22,634 nt of DNA. Origin: a virus. The notes beneath the pieces are model-generated. The model did no database searches. It saw only the letters and a list, made by a program, of their open reading frames with translations, and was not told where the DNA came from. Location: IMG/VR virus record IMGVR_UViG_3300030012_000916, positions 1 to 22,634 of that record. One strand, 5' to 3'. The position numbers and the translations under genes are program-made. Numbering within the stretch: position 1 is the stretch's first letter; the number at the start of each line of letters is the position of its first letter. Shown here piece by piece: positions 6,384 through 13,556 of the stretch.

Positions 6384-7139
6384 TTAAAAATCAATATCGG
6401 AAAATTCAAGCTTACGCATAACGTCAGTCCTGTATGCAGCGTCACGTTCGTAACGAGGATCGTTCATAGCTTGCACAAGTTCAGCTTGACTGCGAAAACC
6501 TTGAGAAGAATCAGTAGCAGCTTTGCCCTGGATCAACTCACCCTCAGTACCTACCGAATCTTGGTACCGAAGGGCGAGTGCCTGGATAGCAAAAAAGGCA
6601 GCCTCAGCGTTGCCGCTGTCCATAATGTTGTCATACATATTAATCTCTTGCTGAGAAAAGTTATCCTTCGCCCAACCAAGTAGTTCTGTATAACTTTCAT
6701 CACCACCGACAGTACCTTTCAGGTCAGCAACAACCTCTTCAGTCATTTGCATCGGTTGGTTCTCTTGCATTTGACGACGATAGTCAAGGTGCATCTGTGC
6801 TAGATCAGTAGGATCAGCATTAGATAGTTCATCCAACAACTCGTCACTAAATTCATTGTTGAGTTCACCTTCCCACAGCCTGTCGAATAGGTCACTGTCA
6901 ACTTCTTCAGACTCTTCAGTTTGCTCTGCTTCTTCAGCAGGTTCTTCTTCGTCAGAGCCTAGTTTCTTCTGCAGTTCAAGGTATGCAGATTCAAGTTCTT
7001 GTGCGTTCTTGTATTTACCAGCGAGCATTTGCTCCTGGTCTTCCTGCATCTGTTCACCGACTTGCAACGAATCTTGTTCGTCTGCATTCAGTTCACCCGG
7101 AGCGTTTTCGTCCGGGATCATAGACATTACTTCTGCCAT
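6384..7139 (-). CDS. Capsid assembly scaffolding protein (gp9-like)
   Basis: 251 residues, strongly acidic, with Glu/Asp-rich segments at about residues 60-85 (DEEEPAEEAEQTEESEEVDS) and a more basic C-terminus (RTDVMRKLEFSDIDF). That charge layout and a predicted helical, low-complexity body are typical of T7-like scaffolds, which guide the capsid protein into a procapsid and then leave. T7 gp9 is about 307 residues. It begins two bases after the portal stop. In T7 the capsid gene follows directly; here about 1.4 kb of micro-genes and leader lie between. The assignment uses composition, length and position, since scaffold sequences diverge quickly. Confidence 0.85.
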   Translation of the reverse strand: MAEVMSMIPDENAPGELNADEQDSLQVGEQMQEDQEQMLAGKYKNAQELESAYLELQKKLGSDEEEPAEEAEQTEESEEVDSDLFDRLWEGELNNEFSDELLDELSNADPTDLAQMHLDYRRQMQENQPMQMTEEVVADLKGTVGGDESYTELLGWAKDNFSQQEINMYDNIMDSGNAEAAFFAIQALALRYQDSVGTEGELIQGKAATDSSQGFRSQAELVQAMNDPRYERDAAYRTDVMRKLEFSDIDF

Positions 7140-7141
7140 AG

Positions 7142-8704
7142 TTATTGGGTGGGAGGTTGTTCTTGTGCTAATTCAGGATTCTTTGTAGGATCCATCATTG
7201 GTGTTTTCATTGCATCAACTTCGAGCTTCTGTTGTTCGAGCTGCATTTGTTGTTGCATTGCGGCTTGCTGTTCCTGTTGTACTTCTTCCATAGAACGTAC
7301 AAGGTTAAGTACATCAATGCCTTGTGCTGCAGCCAGACGTTTAATAACTTCGTCAGTGTTAATAAACTGTGCAATGGACTCAGGTCCGATTGTCTGTGCA
7401 AGAGTTGTCAGGAAAGATCCAAGACTCTCACGATCTTGGCCGCGGCCTAGTGCATTTACACCTGCAACGATAGTAGGTTTAACAATGTTCTTAGGGATGC
7501 GAGGAATCTCACCTTTACGTTGTGCTTCGCTGAGTTTACGGTTCAGGTACGGAACAAGGAAGTCAACAGTCAAAAGGCTAAACAAACCACCGAGCTGTTG
7601 CTCCAGTTCCATCTGTGTCATCCGTACTTCTTCTGCAGTCGTGCGTTCACTCTGCCTGACGTTTAGGATCAGGAATGCTTCGCTAAGACGACGTTCGAGA
7701 ATCTGTGTCATCTCAAATGCTGTACGGAAGTCAGCGGTCTTACCGACCTGCACAACACCGACATCATCAGGACGACCTTGGATGATTGCACCGTTACCTG
7801 CAGCGGCTAAAGTGCTGGGCTTTGTAGTAGACGAGGGGCTAACAGTAAACACAACCTTTGCGGCTGCTGCAGAGCCTTCTACCAGTGCCTGAGACAATCC
7901 TTCGAGTGACTTAAGATCACCGATAAACTGACCAACACGTCCGCGTCCATAGCTTTCACCATCGACTGTGTTAAACCTGAGCGGAATCCAAGGTGTATTG
8001 TTAATAGGTGACTTACCTTGAGACCCTTTGATAATTTTGTCACCGACTTCTTGATGCCACATGAAGCGATTGTTGTCACGCCTTACATGTGTGTACACAT
8101 CCATGTCGTCATTGTATTGTCCGTCTTCACTAACACTCTTAGTGTCAGCAAAGAAATCAGGTGGTAGTTGATCTTTGAGAATACGTTTTGAGATACGTTC
8201 TTTCGTGATTATTTCAACCACTTGACCGTTGCCATCCCGATCCACAACGTAGCGATTCAAAGGATAGATCTTCAGTCCAAACTTGCTCATGTAGACAAGA
8301 GCGTTGCCACTGACGACAAGATGCAGCAGTGCTTGGTGTACAGCTACACGGTCATCTGATGCGGCAATAGATTCAAGAATGATACGCTCAATCTTTGCAA
8401 AAGACAAATCGAGTTCGGATTTAATTTGTGGCCCGAAGTCTTGACCCAACTGACTTTCGTCGAGTTGCAGTTTGAAAAACGAAGTCTGCACAGGAAGCAG
8501 AGCTAGCATCAATTTAGATGCCAACGTCACACAACCCTTAGCTCCAACGCTTTGGTACGGTGTCTTAAGTTGTTTCATGCCCATGGTGTATTCTTCATGA
8601 CCACGAATCAAGTATGGAAGAGTCAGCTCTGATGCTTGACGTGCTTCTTCTAAGAACTGGGAACGATCGCTGGCTAAATAATCATATCGTGTACGTGCTG
8701 ACAT
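7142..8704 (-). CDS. Portal (head-tail connector) protein, gp8-like
   Basis: 520 residues, against 536 in T7 gp8. The dodecameric portal is the vertex through which DNA is packaged and released. Recognisable segments are the N-terminal RYDYLASDRSQFLEEARQAS and TLPYLIRGH, GAKGCVTLASKLMLALLP, the PLNRYVVDRDGNG core, and WIPLRFNTVDGESYGRGRVG in the middle. A Gln-rich C-terminus (EVQQEQQAAMQQQMQLEQQK) probably forms the crown helices. The start at ATG 8704 overlaps the upstream stop by one base (TAATG). It is the first gene of the head assembly block. Confidence 0.95.
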   Translation of the reverse strand: MSARTRYDYLASDRSQFLEEARQASELTLPYLIRGHEEYTMGMKQLKTPYQSVGAKGCVTLASKLMLALLPVQTSFFKLQLDESQLGQDFGPQIKSELDLSFAKIERIILESIAASDDRVAVHQALLHLVVSGNALVYMSKFGLKIYPLNRYVVDRDGNGQVVEIITKERISKRILKDQLPPDFFADTKSVSEDGQYNDDMDVYTHVRRDNNRFMWHQEVGDKIIKGSQGKSPINNTPWIPLRFNTVDGESYGRGRVGQFIGDLKSLEGLSQALVEGSAAAAKVVFTVSPSSTTKPSTLAAAGNGAIIQGRPDDVGVVQVGKTADFRTAFEMTQILERRLSEAFLILNVRQSERTTAEEVRMTQMELEQQLGGLFSLLTVDFLVPYLNRKLSEAQRKGEIPRIPKNIVKPTIVAGVNALGRGQDRESLGSFLTTLAQTIGPESIAQFINTDEVIKRLAAAQGIDVLNLVRSMEEVQQEQQAAMQQQMQLEQQKLEVDAMKTPMMDPTKNPELAQEQPPTQ

Positions 8705-9897
8705 TAAACATTAAGTGCTGAAATTTTCATAAGTCGGCCACCTTTGCGGCCAAAGGTTCCAGATATACCTCGCATACCTTTTTGTGCAGCAGGACCACGT
8801 GTAGCAAAACGAATGCCTTCAACCTGCGGAGCACCTCTTTGAGATGCAAGTGATCGTTGGAACGACATAGCTTGCTCTTGTCTTGCCTGTTCATTGGCTG
8901 CACGTTCAGCAGCAAGACCAGCTTCATACTGTTGTCTTTGCTGTGACATGGTACCGCGCAAAGCTTCAAACTCTTTCTGTGAAGCAGATTGTTGAGAAGC
9001 TAGAGTCTCTGAAAACTTAAGCCTGTCTGCAGCAGCAGTTTTTTGTTGTGCACTGAGAGCTTCTTGAAACTTTAACTGATTAGCAGCGGATGTTTGTTGT
9101 TGTGAACTGAGAGCTTCTTGAAACTTTAACTGATTAGCAACGGATGCTTGTTGTTGTTGCTTGAGTGACTGCTCAAGCGTTTGACGTTCGAGTGCAGCAG
9201 TACCAAGTTGTGATTGGTACATACCCTTCAATTCATTAAGTGTTTTGGCTGAAAGGGTTTGTTGTCTCGCAAGCTGCTCCTCTGCTGATTGACGTTGAGA
9301 TGTTAAACGGCTAGTAAAATCACTTTGCTGACCAGTAAAACGTTCATTAAATGCTTTTTGTTGTTCAGAAAGCTGCGATTGAAATGACATACCTAGTTGC
9401 TTTTCAGCAGCTTCTCGTTCAGCCTGCATTTTCGCTGTAAGGTCTGCGAGTGTAGTCTTGTATCCACTTTGAATGTTGCCAATGCGTTCATTCAAGCCAC
9501 TGATTCTCTGTTCATACTCAGCTCTTTCTTTAGAGAAATCATACGGCTCGTACTTCGGTACGTCTTGCAGAATCTTTAGTTGCTTTTGCAGCTCTGCAAT
9601 TTGGTTTGCCTGTTCTGGATTGTCGCGGTATTCAATTTTAAGGGCTTGTTGTTGTTGTTTAGAAAAATCTCGATAGACGTGTTGACCAGTGCCAATTCCA
9701 TCATCATCTAAATATCCAACAATATCAACTAGAACTTTGTTATCACCGGGTTTGAATGAAACATCATCCTTGAAAACCGATTGCTGAGGGTCACGGTGAA
9801 TTTTTTTAAAGAGGCTAGGGTTTTTACGCGATAAGTTATATACAAGGTCATGAATGGAATCAATTCCGACCAAGTCAGGATGTTGATCTGCTATCAT
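8704..9897 (-). CDS. Large coiled-coil protein just upstream of portal; likely virion or ejected protein
   Basis: 397 residues. Residues 1-85 look globular; about 90-345 are an almost unbroken Gln/Glu/Ala-rich coiled coil. In that region an 18-residue unit occurs at least three times (NQLKFQEALSSQQQTSAA, then NQLKFQEALSAQQKTAAA, then a DRLKFSETL copy). The last 45 residues are different: Gly/Arg-rich, with GMRGISGTFGRKGGRL and ending SALNV. T7 has the small virion proteins gp6.7 and gp7.3 at this locus, and gp7.3 also ends in a Gly/Lys-rich, hydrophobic tail, so a virion-associated role is likely. No enzymatic motif is seen. It overlaps both neighbours by one base. Confidence 0.85.
   Translation of the reverse strand: MIADQHPDLVGIDSIHDLVYNLSRKNPSLFKKIHRDPQQSVFKDDVSFKPGDNKVLVDIVGYLDDDGIGTGQHVYRDFSKQQQQALKIEYRDNPEQANQIAELQKQLKILQDVPKYEPYDFSKERAEYEQRISGLNERIGNIQSGYKTTLADLTAKMQAEREAAEKQLGMSFQSQLSEQQKAFNERFTGQQSDFTSRLTSQRQSAEEQLARQQTLSAKTLNELKGMYQSQLGTAALERQTLEQSLKQQQQASVANQLKFQEALSSQQQTSAANQLKFQEALSAQQKTAAADRLKFSETLASQQSASQKEFEALRGTMSQQRQQYEAGLAAERAANEQARQEQAMSFQRSLASQRGAPQVEGIRFATRGPAAQKGMRGISGTFGRKGGRLMKISALNV
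9052..9159. repeat. Tandem 54-base repeat, two copies
   Basis: Copies at 9052-9105 and 9106-9159 match at 50 of 54 positions. They encode two of the 18-residue units of the coiled-coil protein. The near-identity at DNA level points to a recent in-frame duplication; a third, more diverged unit lies at lower coordinates. Confidence 0.9.
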
Positions 9898-10079
9898 TAC
9901 TTATTATCCTCCATATATTTAATGACCCACTCAACGACACTACGTTGACCGGATCGGTACATAATCTTTTGCATTGTATCGTCAGGTGTAGGGTTGGTGG
10001 GTGGGAAAGATTCTTCGAGTGCATGAATCAATCCTTGAGAGTTCATCCCAAGGACTTCAAGCATATTGAGGGAGGTCAT
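9897..10079 (-). CDS. 60-residue protein, unknown function
   Basis: Begins at ATG 10079 (MTSLNMLEVLGMNSQG), overlapping the RNR beta stop by 23 bases, and ends one base into the next gene (TAATG at 9897). A GTG at 10109 would add ten residues. The sequence has a Pro-rich middle (SFPPTNPTPDD) and an amphipathic C-terminal helix (SVVEWVIKYMEDNK). There is no clear ribosome binding site, so coupling to nrdB translation is likely. It lies where T7 has gene 7 and small virion genes, but I do not recognise a family. Confidence 0.65.
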   Translation of the reverse strand: MTSLNMLEVLGMNSQGLIHALEESFPPTNPTPDDTMQKIMYRSGQRSVVEWVIKYMEDNK

Positions 10080-10773
10080 TGTTACTGTGTTCAAAGAAGG
10101 CTGGAACACGTGATGCTTTTGTGAAAGACAGCTCAGGGGCTTTACCTTTATACATCAAACGATCACTTGAATCCATCCAAAAATTTTTGTTTAGATATTT
10201 GTCAGGGTTGGATGCAGACAGAGGCTGCAAAACCCAACTCATAGTTGCCTTCCTGAGACGATCAAGAGAAGGACTGATGTTATACCCCAGCTCAGTATGA
10301 ACCAAACTATTGGTAGCCACATGAATTTGTTCATCTCTGGAAATATCTGCACTACAGGTCCTCATCCCAGGGTCACCAAGAGCGCGAAAGAGTGGTAAAA
10401 GAACAAAGAAAATCGCACGTTCGGCCACCATTGCTTTGGTGATCGTGTGATCAGGATGCGAAGTCCAAGCTTCACGGAGTCGAAAGGCTTCATCCTCAGC
10501 TTTCTCATCAACGCCGTGAGCAGCGGCAATGAAACCAAGTGCGAGGTCATGTTTTTCTTCGTCCTTGACGTTGGACAGAAGTAGTTCACGCGCCAACTCT
10601 GGTACTTCAGTGGCGAGAGCTTCATTAATAAAATCTCCCACAGGCAGTTCCATGTGACGCAAGGCAAGGGCACGTTTTAATACATCGTGTGCCCCTTCTT
10701 TGATAGTACCAGCAGTCGTCTGTACTGGTGTCCATGTTCTTTTTCGTTCGAGTAATTTTTGATACGGGTTCAT
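10057..10773 (-). CDS. nrdB: Ribonucleotide reductase class I beta subunit, non-tyrosyl type
   Basis: 238 residues, shorter than E. coli NrdB (376), with a ferritin-like di-metal site. Likely ligands are E42, E72 and H75 (DEEKH), E118 (VAERA), E148 and H151 (DEQIH). The residue four places after H75, where E. coli has the radical Tyr122, is Leu79, so a stable tyrosyl radical cannot form there. The protein ends with a Tyr (DLPQYA) that may serve the radical path to alpha. It starts inside the nrdA stop (ATGA). The product would hold the metal cofactor that activates the alpha subunit for dNTP synthesis. Cyanopodovirus RNRs were once called class II because this subunit had been overlooked. Confidence 0.85.
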   Translation of the reverse strand: MNPYQKLLERKRTWTPVQTTAGTIKEGAHDVLKRALALRHMELPVGDFINEALATEVPELARELLLSNVKDEEKHDLALGFIAAAHGVDEKAEDEAFRLREAWTSHPDHTITKAMVAERAIFFVLLPLFRALGDPGMRTCSADISRDEQIHVATNSLVHTELGYNISPSLDRLRKATMSWVLQPLSASNPDKYLNKNFWMDSSDRLMYKGKAPELSFTKASRVPAFFEHSNNDLPQYA

Positions 10774-12140
10774 TCTTGACAGTCGCAGGTTTGTTCTTCA
10801 TTAAGAATGTCTGCAAGGTACTGGTCAACATCATCTTCAGCTAGTGCAGCGTACGCATCTGACTTATCTTGAGTGTCTCCCATAACTTGTAGACTGTAGT
10901 AAAGGGAGGTCTGTGGAGATTCCAACCACTCTTCGATAAAGGCTTCGTCATATGTAACGACATCACTCCAACTGTTGAAGCTGTACCCGTGAAGAAGTCC
11001 CGTGCGGTCAAGCATGGTCATGATGCCATCGGCAACACGTTTGTAGTTTGCCCAACCAACTTCTGATGCGATTTCTACATCGCCATATTCGTATGTCTGG
11101 ACACCAAAGGTGCCACTATCTCTGTCTACTGTACGCCCGACAGGCGGCGCGATTTCTGGTGTGCAAGTATAACCATCTAAATCCTTGCTGCGGTAACTGC
11201 AGGAGGCAGTGGGTGCGATAGCAAAGGCGCGAACCATATTGTGAGACCTAGCCATTGCTGCGGCAGACTCAATACCAATGGCAAACTTAGAGACCAACTC
11301 ATAAGCTGGTGTGCGTACCACCTCACCTGCATTGTATTGGTCTAAAGCAATGCCGAATTGCTCATAGGTTATTCCGTACCGCCGTAAGAGATTTGCCAGT
11401 CCGAGCATTCCGAGTCCAACTTGTCGGTCGGTCTCAGGTCTGAGGTATTCTCCAGAATCGCCAACGCCAGTTTTAGCCAGGAGGGTGCACAGCTCCGACA
11501 TACCCTGAACGAAAGCTCCTGGAATCTCGTCGAACTCACAGGCACCGAGATTACAATGTTGAAGCAAGCAGGTACCTCGTGAGGGCAGGTAAACTTCAAG
11601 GCAGACGTTTCCTCGTATCCGGTTTCCATCATTGTCGTACTTTACTTTGTTGAGCCAGACATCGCCCGCTTTAATTGATTGGAGTAGTTGTTCCTTGAAC
11701 GTGCACGACCGCCACCAACCTTCAGTGATGTTGATGCATCGTTTGACCCATGGCAATTCGTGGCGTGGTGTAGTAATAAACTCAAGGGCATCGTCATGGC
11801 AAAGATCAAGGTGGCAGACCACAGCGCCGTTTTTATACACGCCACCACGACGTAGGATTTCATTTAGTGTTGAGTAGATTTTTGCGAAAGAGACTGGTCC
11901 AGATGCAACCAAGCCTTTACCATTTTCTGCTCCTTTGGGTCGCAGTTCCGACAAGTGGACAGCGCAGCCTGCTCCATGGCGTAAAGCGTGGCTAGTAAAT
12001 CTCCAGCTCGCTTCAATTCCATCTGGACCCTCCATAGAATCCTGGACAACAAATACCGTGCACGAAACCGGCAATCTGGACGTTGGATCATCCATCCAAG
12101 ATTGGACACGTCCGGTGCGAGTAATTACTGAGGTAGTCAT
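10770..12140 (-). CDS. nrdA: Ribonucleotide reductase catalytic (alpha) subunit, short cyanophage form
   Basis: 456 residues with no ATP-cone, against 761 in E. coli NrdA. Catalytic features: C27 (PVSCTVF, first redox cysteine); N178, C180 and E182 (NVCLEV, thiyl radical site); HCNLGACEF right after; APTASCSY at 310-316; a tyrosine pair Y414-Y415 (SLYYSLQ); and a C-terminal C452-D-C454 pair for re-reduction. The tyrosine pair is the radical path of class I enzymes and is not expected in class II, which agrees with the beta gene that follows. It reduces ribonucleotides to deoxyribonucleotides for phage replication. It overlaps mazG and nrdB by 4 bases each, forming a compact dNTP operon. Confidence 0.92.
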   Translation of the reverse strand: MTTSVITRTGRVQSWMDDPTSRLPVSCTVFVVQDSMEGPDGIEASWRFTSHALRHGAGCAVHLSELRPKGAENGKGLVASGPVSFAKIYSTLNEILRRGGVYKNGAVVCHLDLCHDDALEFITTPRHELPWVKRCINITEGWWRSCTFKEQLLQSIKAGDVWLNKVKYDNDGNRIRGNVCLEVYLPSRGTCLLQHCNLGACEFDEIPGAFVQGMSELCTLLAKTGVGDSGEYLRPETDRQVGLGMLGLANLLRRYGITYEQFGIALDQYNAGEVVRTPAYELVSKFAIGIESAAAMARSHNMVRAFAIAPTASCSYRSKDLDGYTCTPEIAPPVGRTVDRDSGTFGVQTYEYGDVEIASEVGWANYKRVADGIMTMLDRTGLLHGYSFNSWSDVVTYDEAFIEEWLESPQTSLYYSLQVMGDTQDKSDAYAALAEDDVDQYLADILNEEQTCDCQE

Positions 12141-12508
12141 TCGATAATAAGATCAAGAAGATGTGGTTCTTTATAGTTAGGTCCCTTCAGGACTTTGCCG
12201 TCTGCACGGTAGATAGGTTTGCCGTTGTCATCCAACTTAGACATGTTGGATTCGTGGACCCGACGCATGGCTTCGTCAAGGTCCCACTCTTGTGACGCAG
12301 CAAACTGGTAGCAAACGTACACAAGGTCTGCTAGTTCTTTAAGCTGGTCACAATCATCTTTCATGTGGTAAGCCTCATGAAACTCTGACCATTCCTCATC
12401 GATCAAAGCTTTCTGCACGCCTTTTTCCGCTATCCCAGTCATCAACATATACGCTGAGCGGAACTGTTCGGCCATCGTCATCAGGCTGCGATGAATGTAG
12501 GAGTTCAT
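12137..12508 (-). CDS. mazG: MazG-like nucleotide pyrophosphohydrolase
   Basis: About 123 residues from ATG 12508 (MNSYIHRSLMTMAEQF). Starts at 12481 or 12475 are also possible, and none has a strong binding site. The fold signature is complete: EEWSEFHEAY carries the E-E-x-x-E metal motif, and KELADLVYVCYQFA carries E-x-x-D. Such enzymes cleave NTPs or dNTPs, or related alarmones, to monophosphates plus pyrophosphate. In cyanophages mazG is a common auxiliary gene thought to adjust host nucleotide or ppGpp levels. The C-terminal NMSKLDDNGKPIYRADGKVL also fits the family. The gene overlaps DUF3310 by over 100 bases and nrdA by four. Confidence 0.85.
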   Translation of the reverse strand: MNSYIHRSLMTMAEQFRSAYMLMTGIAEKGVQKALIDEEWSEFHEAYHMKDDCDQLKELADLVYVCYQFAASQEWDLDEAMRRVHESNMSKLDDNGKPIYRADGKVLKGPNYKEPHLLDLIIE

Positions 12509-12686
12509 TTTCAAGATAGTGGATAGCTTTTTTAAGGTCTTGAATCTTTGTGTCAGGACTCTTGTAACCGGCTCGGCAAATATATTTAATAGCATTGCCG
12601 AGATGGTAGTTGAGGTCTTGGTCTCTGATGAAATCCCAAACTTCTATTGCTCCTCGGGTGTAGTGAGCAGGGGATTGTTCGGCCAT
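12396..12686 (-). CDS. DUF3310 protein (SaV-like family)
   Basis: 96 residues from ATG 12686; an upstream in-frame GTG at 12728 would add 14. The DUF3310 pattern is clear: HYTRGAIEVWDFIRDQDLNY, HLGNAIKYICRAG, and DLKKAIHYLENEL. This short helical family is very common in phages, is sometimes annotated as nucleotide kinase, and has no proven activity. Here it sits between nblA and mazG with overlaps on both sides, consistent with a role in nucleotide metabolism or host modulation. The region after about residue 70 (SSQPDDDGRTVPLSVYVDDW) is not conserved and overlaps the start of mazG in another frame. Confidence 0.85.
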   Translation of the reverse strand: MAEQSPAHYTRGAIEVWDFIRDQDLNYHLGNAIKYICRAGYKSPDTKIQDLKKAIHYLENELLHSSQPDDDGRTVPLSVYVDDWDSGKRRAESFDR

Positions 12687-12886
12687 TTCTTTACTAGGTT
12701 TGTAACAGTGTTGGACAGGCAGAAGCACTGTCGTTGTAGCGCAAGGAAGACAGTAATTAGATCTGCCTTCTCTGCTTCTGGCAATAGGTCTTCAAGCCTT
12801 CTAAGTTTGAACTGCTGCTCTACCGTCAGCTCTACTACTGGTGGTGGTGGGAAGCCATGGTATGACTCTCCGTTCGACTGCATCAT
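12644..12886 (-). CDS. nblA: NblA-like phycobilisome degradation protein
   Basis: 80 residues (59-65 is usual for the family). After a Pro-rich N-terminus (HGFPPPPVV) comes ELTVEQQFKLRRLED, matching the NblA signature L-S-x-E-Q-x-F-x-L. Then come ADLITVFLALQRQ, equivalent to the L-x-x-x-x-R-Q second helix, and a C-terminal NTVTNLVKKW. NblA binds phycocyanin or allophycocyanin and the ClpC chaperone and drives phycobilisome breakdown. Phage copies are known mainly from freshwater cyanophages. The only in-frame ATGs are 12886 and 12883, inside the exonuclease gene, so the two genes overlap by 86 bases. It could free amino acids or cut light absorption late in infection. Confidence 0.85.
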   Translation of the reverse strand: MMQSNGESYHGFPPPPVVELTVEQQFKLRRLEDLLPEAEKADLITVFLALQRQCFCLSNTVTNLVKKWPNNPLLTTPEEQ

Positions 12887-13556
12887 AATCAGTATGCTGT
12901 AATATTTTTGCGAGACGTGCGTTCATCAATGCAATGTCTTCATCCAATTCTTTGGACTTAAATGCTTTGACAACTGTGTCCCATGTGTAGCCATCCTTTT
13001 CAAACAAGTCGATGGCACGTTTGACACCAACACCAGGCACTCCACTGTAACCATCGGTCTGGTCACCGGCAAGTGTCTGAATCAGATGCCAACGCATACC
13101 TTCTTCCTCTGTGATGTCTACAGTTTCTTTAAGGTCATACAGTCTTCCAGGAATCTGTCGCATGTCTTTGTCTGGACTAACAATGATGTTGCCAGGTTCG
13201 TGTGTTGCAAAGATACCCATGGCATCGTCAGCTTCCAGCTCAGGGATGCGAACGACTTTGTAGAAGGAACTTAGTTCTGTGATAACTCGCTTGTAGCCAC
13301 AGGGTTTCTTACGATTTCGGTGACCCTTGTAATCAGGGTAAATTTTTTTCCTAAAATTCTGAGAGTCACTGAAGAACAGAACAGGCTCTGCAAACATGAA
13401 CTCAGACCGGATTTTGACAACCTCTCGTTCGACTGCAGCGTATGCTTCGCTAAACTTGCTGACTACAGTGATGACATCATCACCCCAGTCAATTTCATCC
13501 TCTGCTGCAGCACAGCACTTGTAAACAATGAAGTCAGCGTCGATGAGCAGTTTCAT
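12801..13556 (-). CDS. 5'-3' exonuclease (T7 gp6-like, FEN family)
   Basis: 251 residues. The acidic metal-site motifs are in order: LLIDADF at 3-9, ELEADDA around 105, SPDKDMRQI around 127, and GDQTDGYSGVPGVGVKRA around 165-182 (the last with the helix-three-turn-helix). T7 gp6 removes RNA primers and degrades host DNA to nucleotides. The gene starts inside the stop of the LAGLIDADG gene (ATGA). The conserved protein seems to end near VIPWLP; the last 17 or so residues (TTTSSRADGRAAVQT) overlap the nblA start and look like filler. Its place after DNA polymerase agrees with T7. Confidence 0.93.
   Translation of the reverse strand: MKLLIDADFIVYKCCAAAEDEIDWGDDVITVVSKFSEAYAAVEREVVKIRSEFMFAEPVLFFSDSQNFRKKIYPDYKGHRNRKKPCGYKRVITELSSFYKVVRIPELEADDAMGIFATHEPGNIIVSPDKDMRQIPGRLYDLKETVDITEEEGMRWHLIQTLAGDQTDGYSGVPGVGVKRAIDLFEKDGYTWDTVVKAFKSKELDEDIALMNARLAKILQHTDYDAVERRVIPWLPTTTSSRADGRAAVQT

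Noticed and set aside
6999-7892. Plus-strand open frame of 297 codons
   Set aside because: It is antisense to the portal and scaffold genes, is extremely Cys/Ser-rich, and looks like the reverse reading of Gln/Ala/Glu codons. No plus-strand gene is supported anywhere here.
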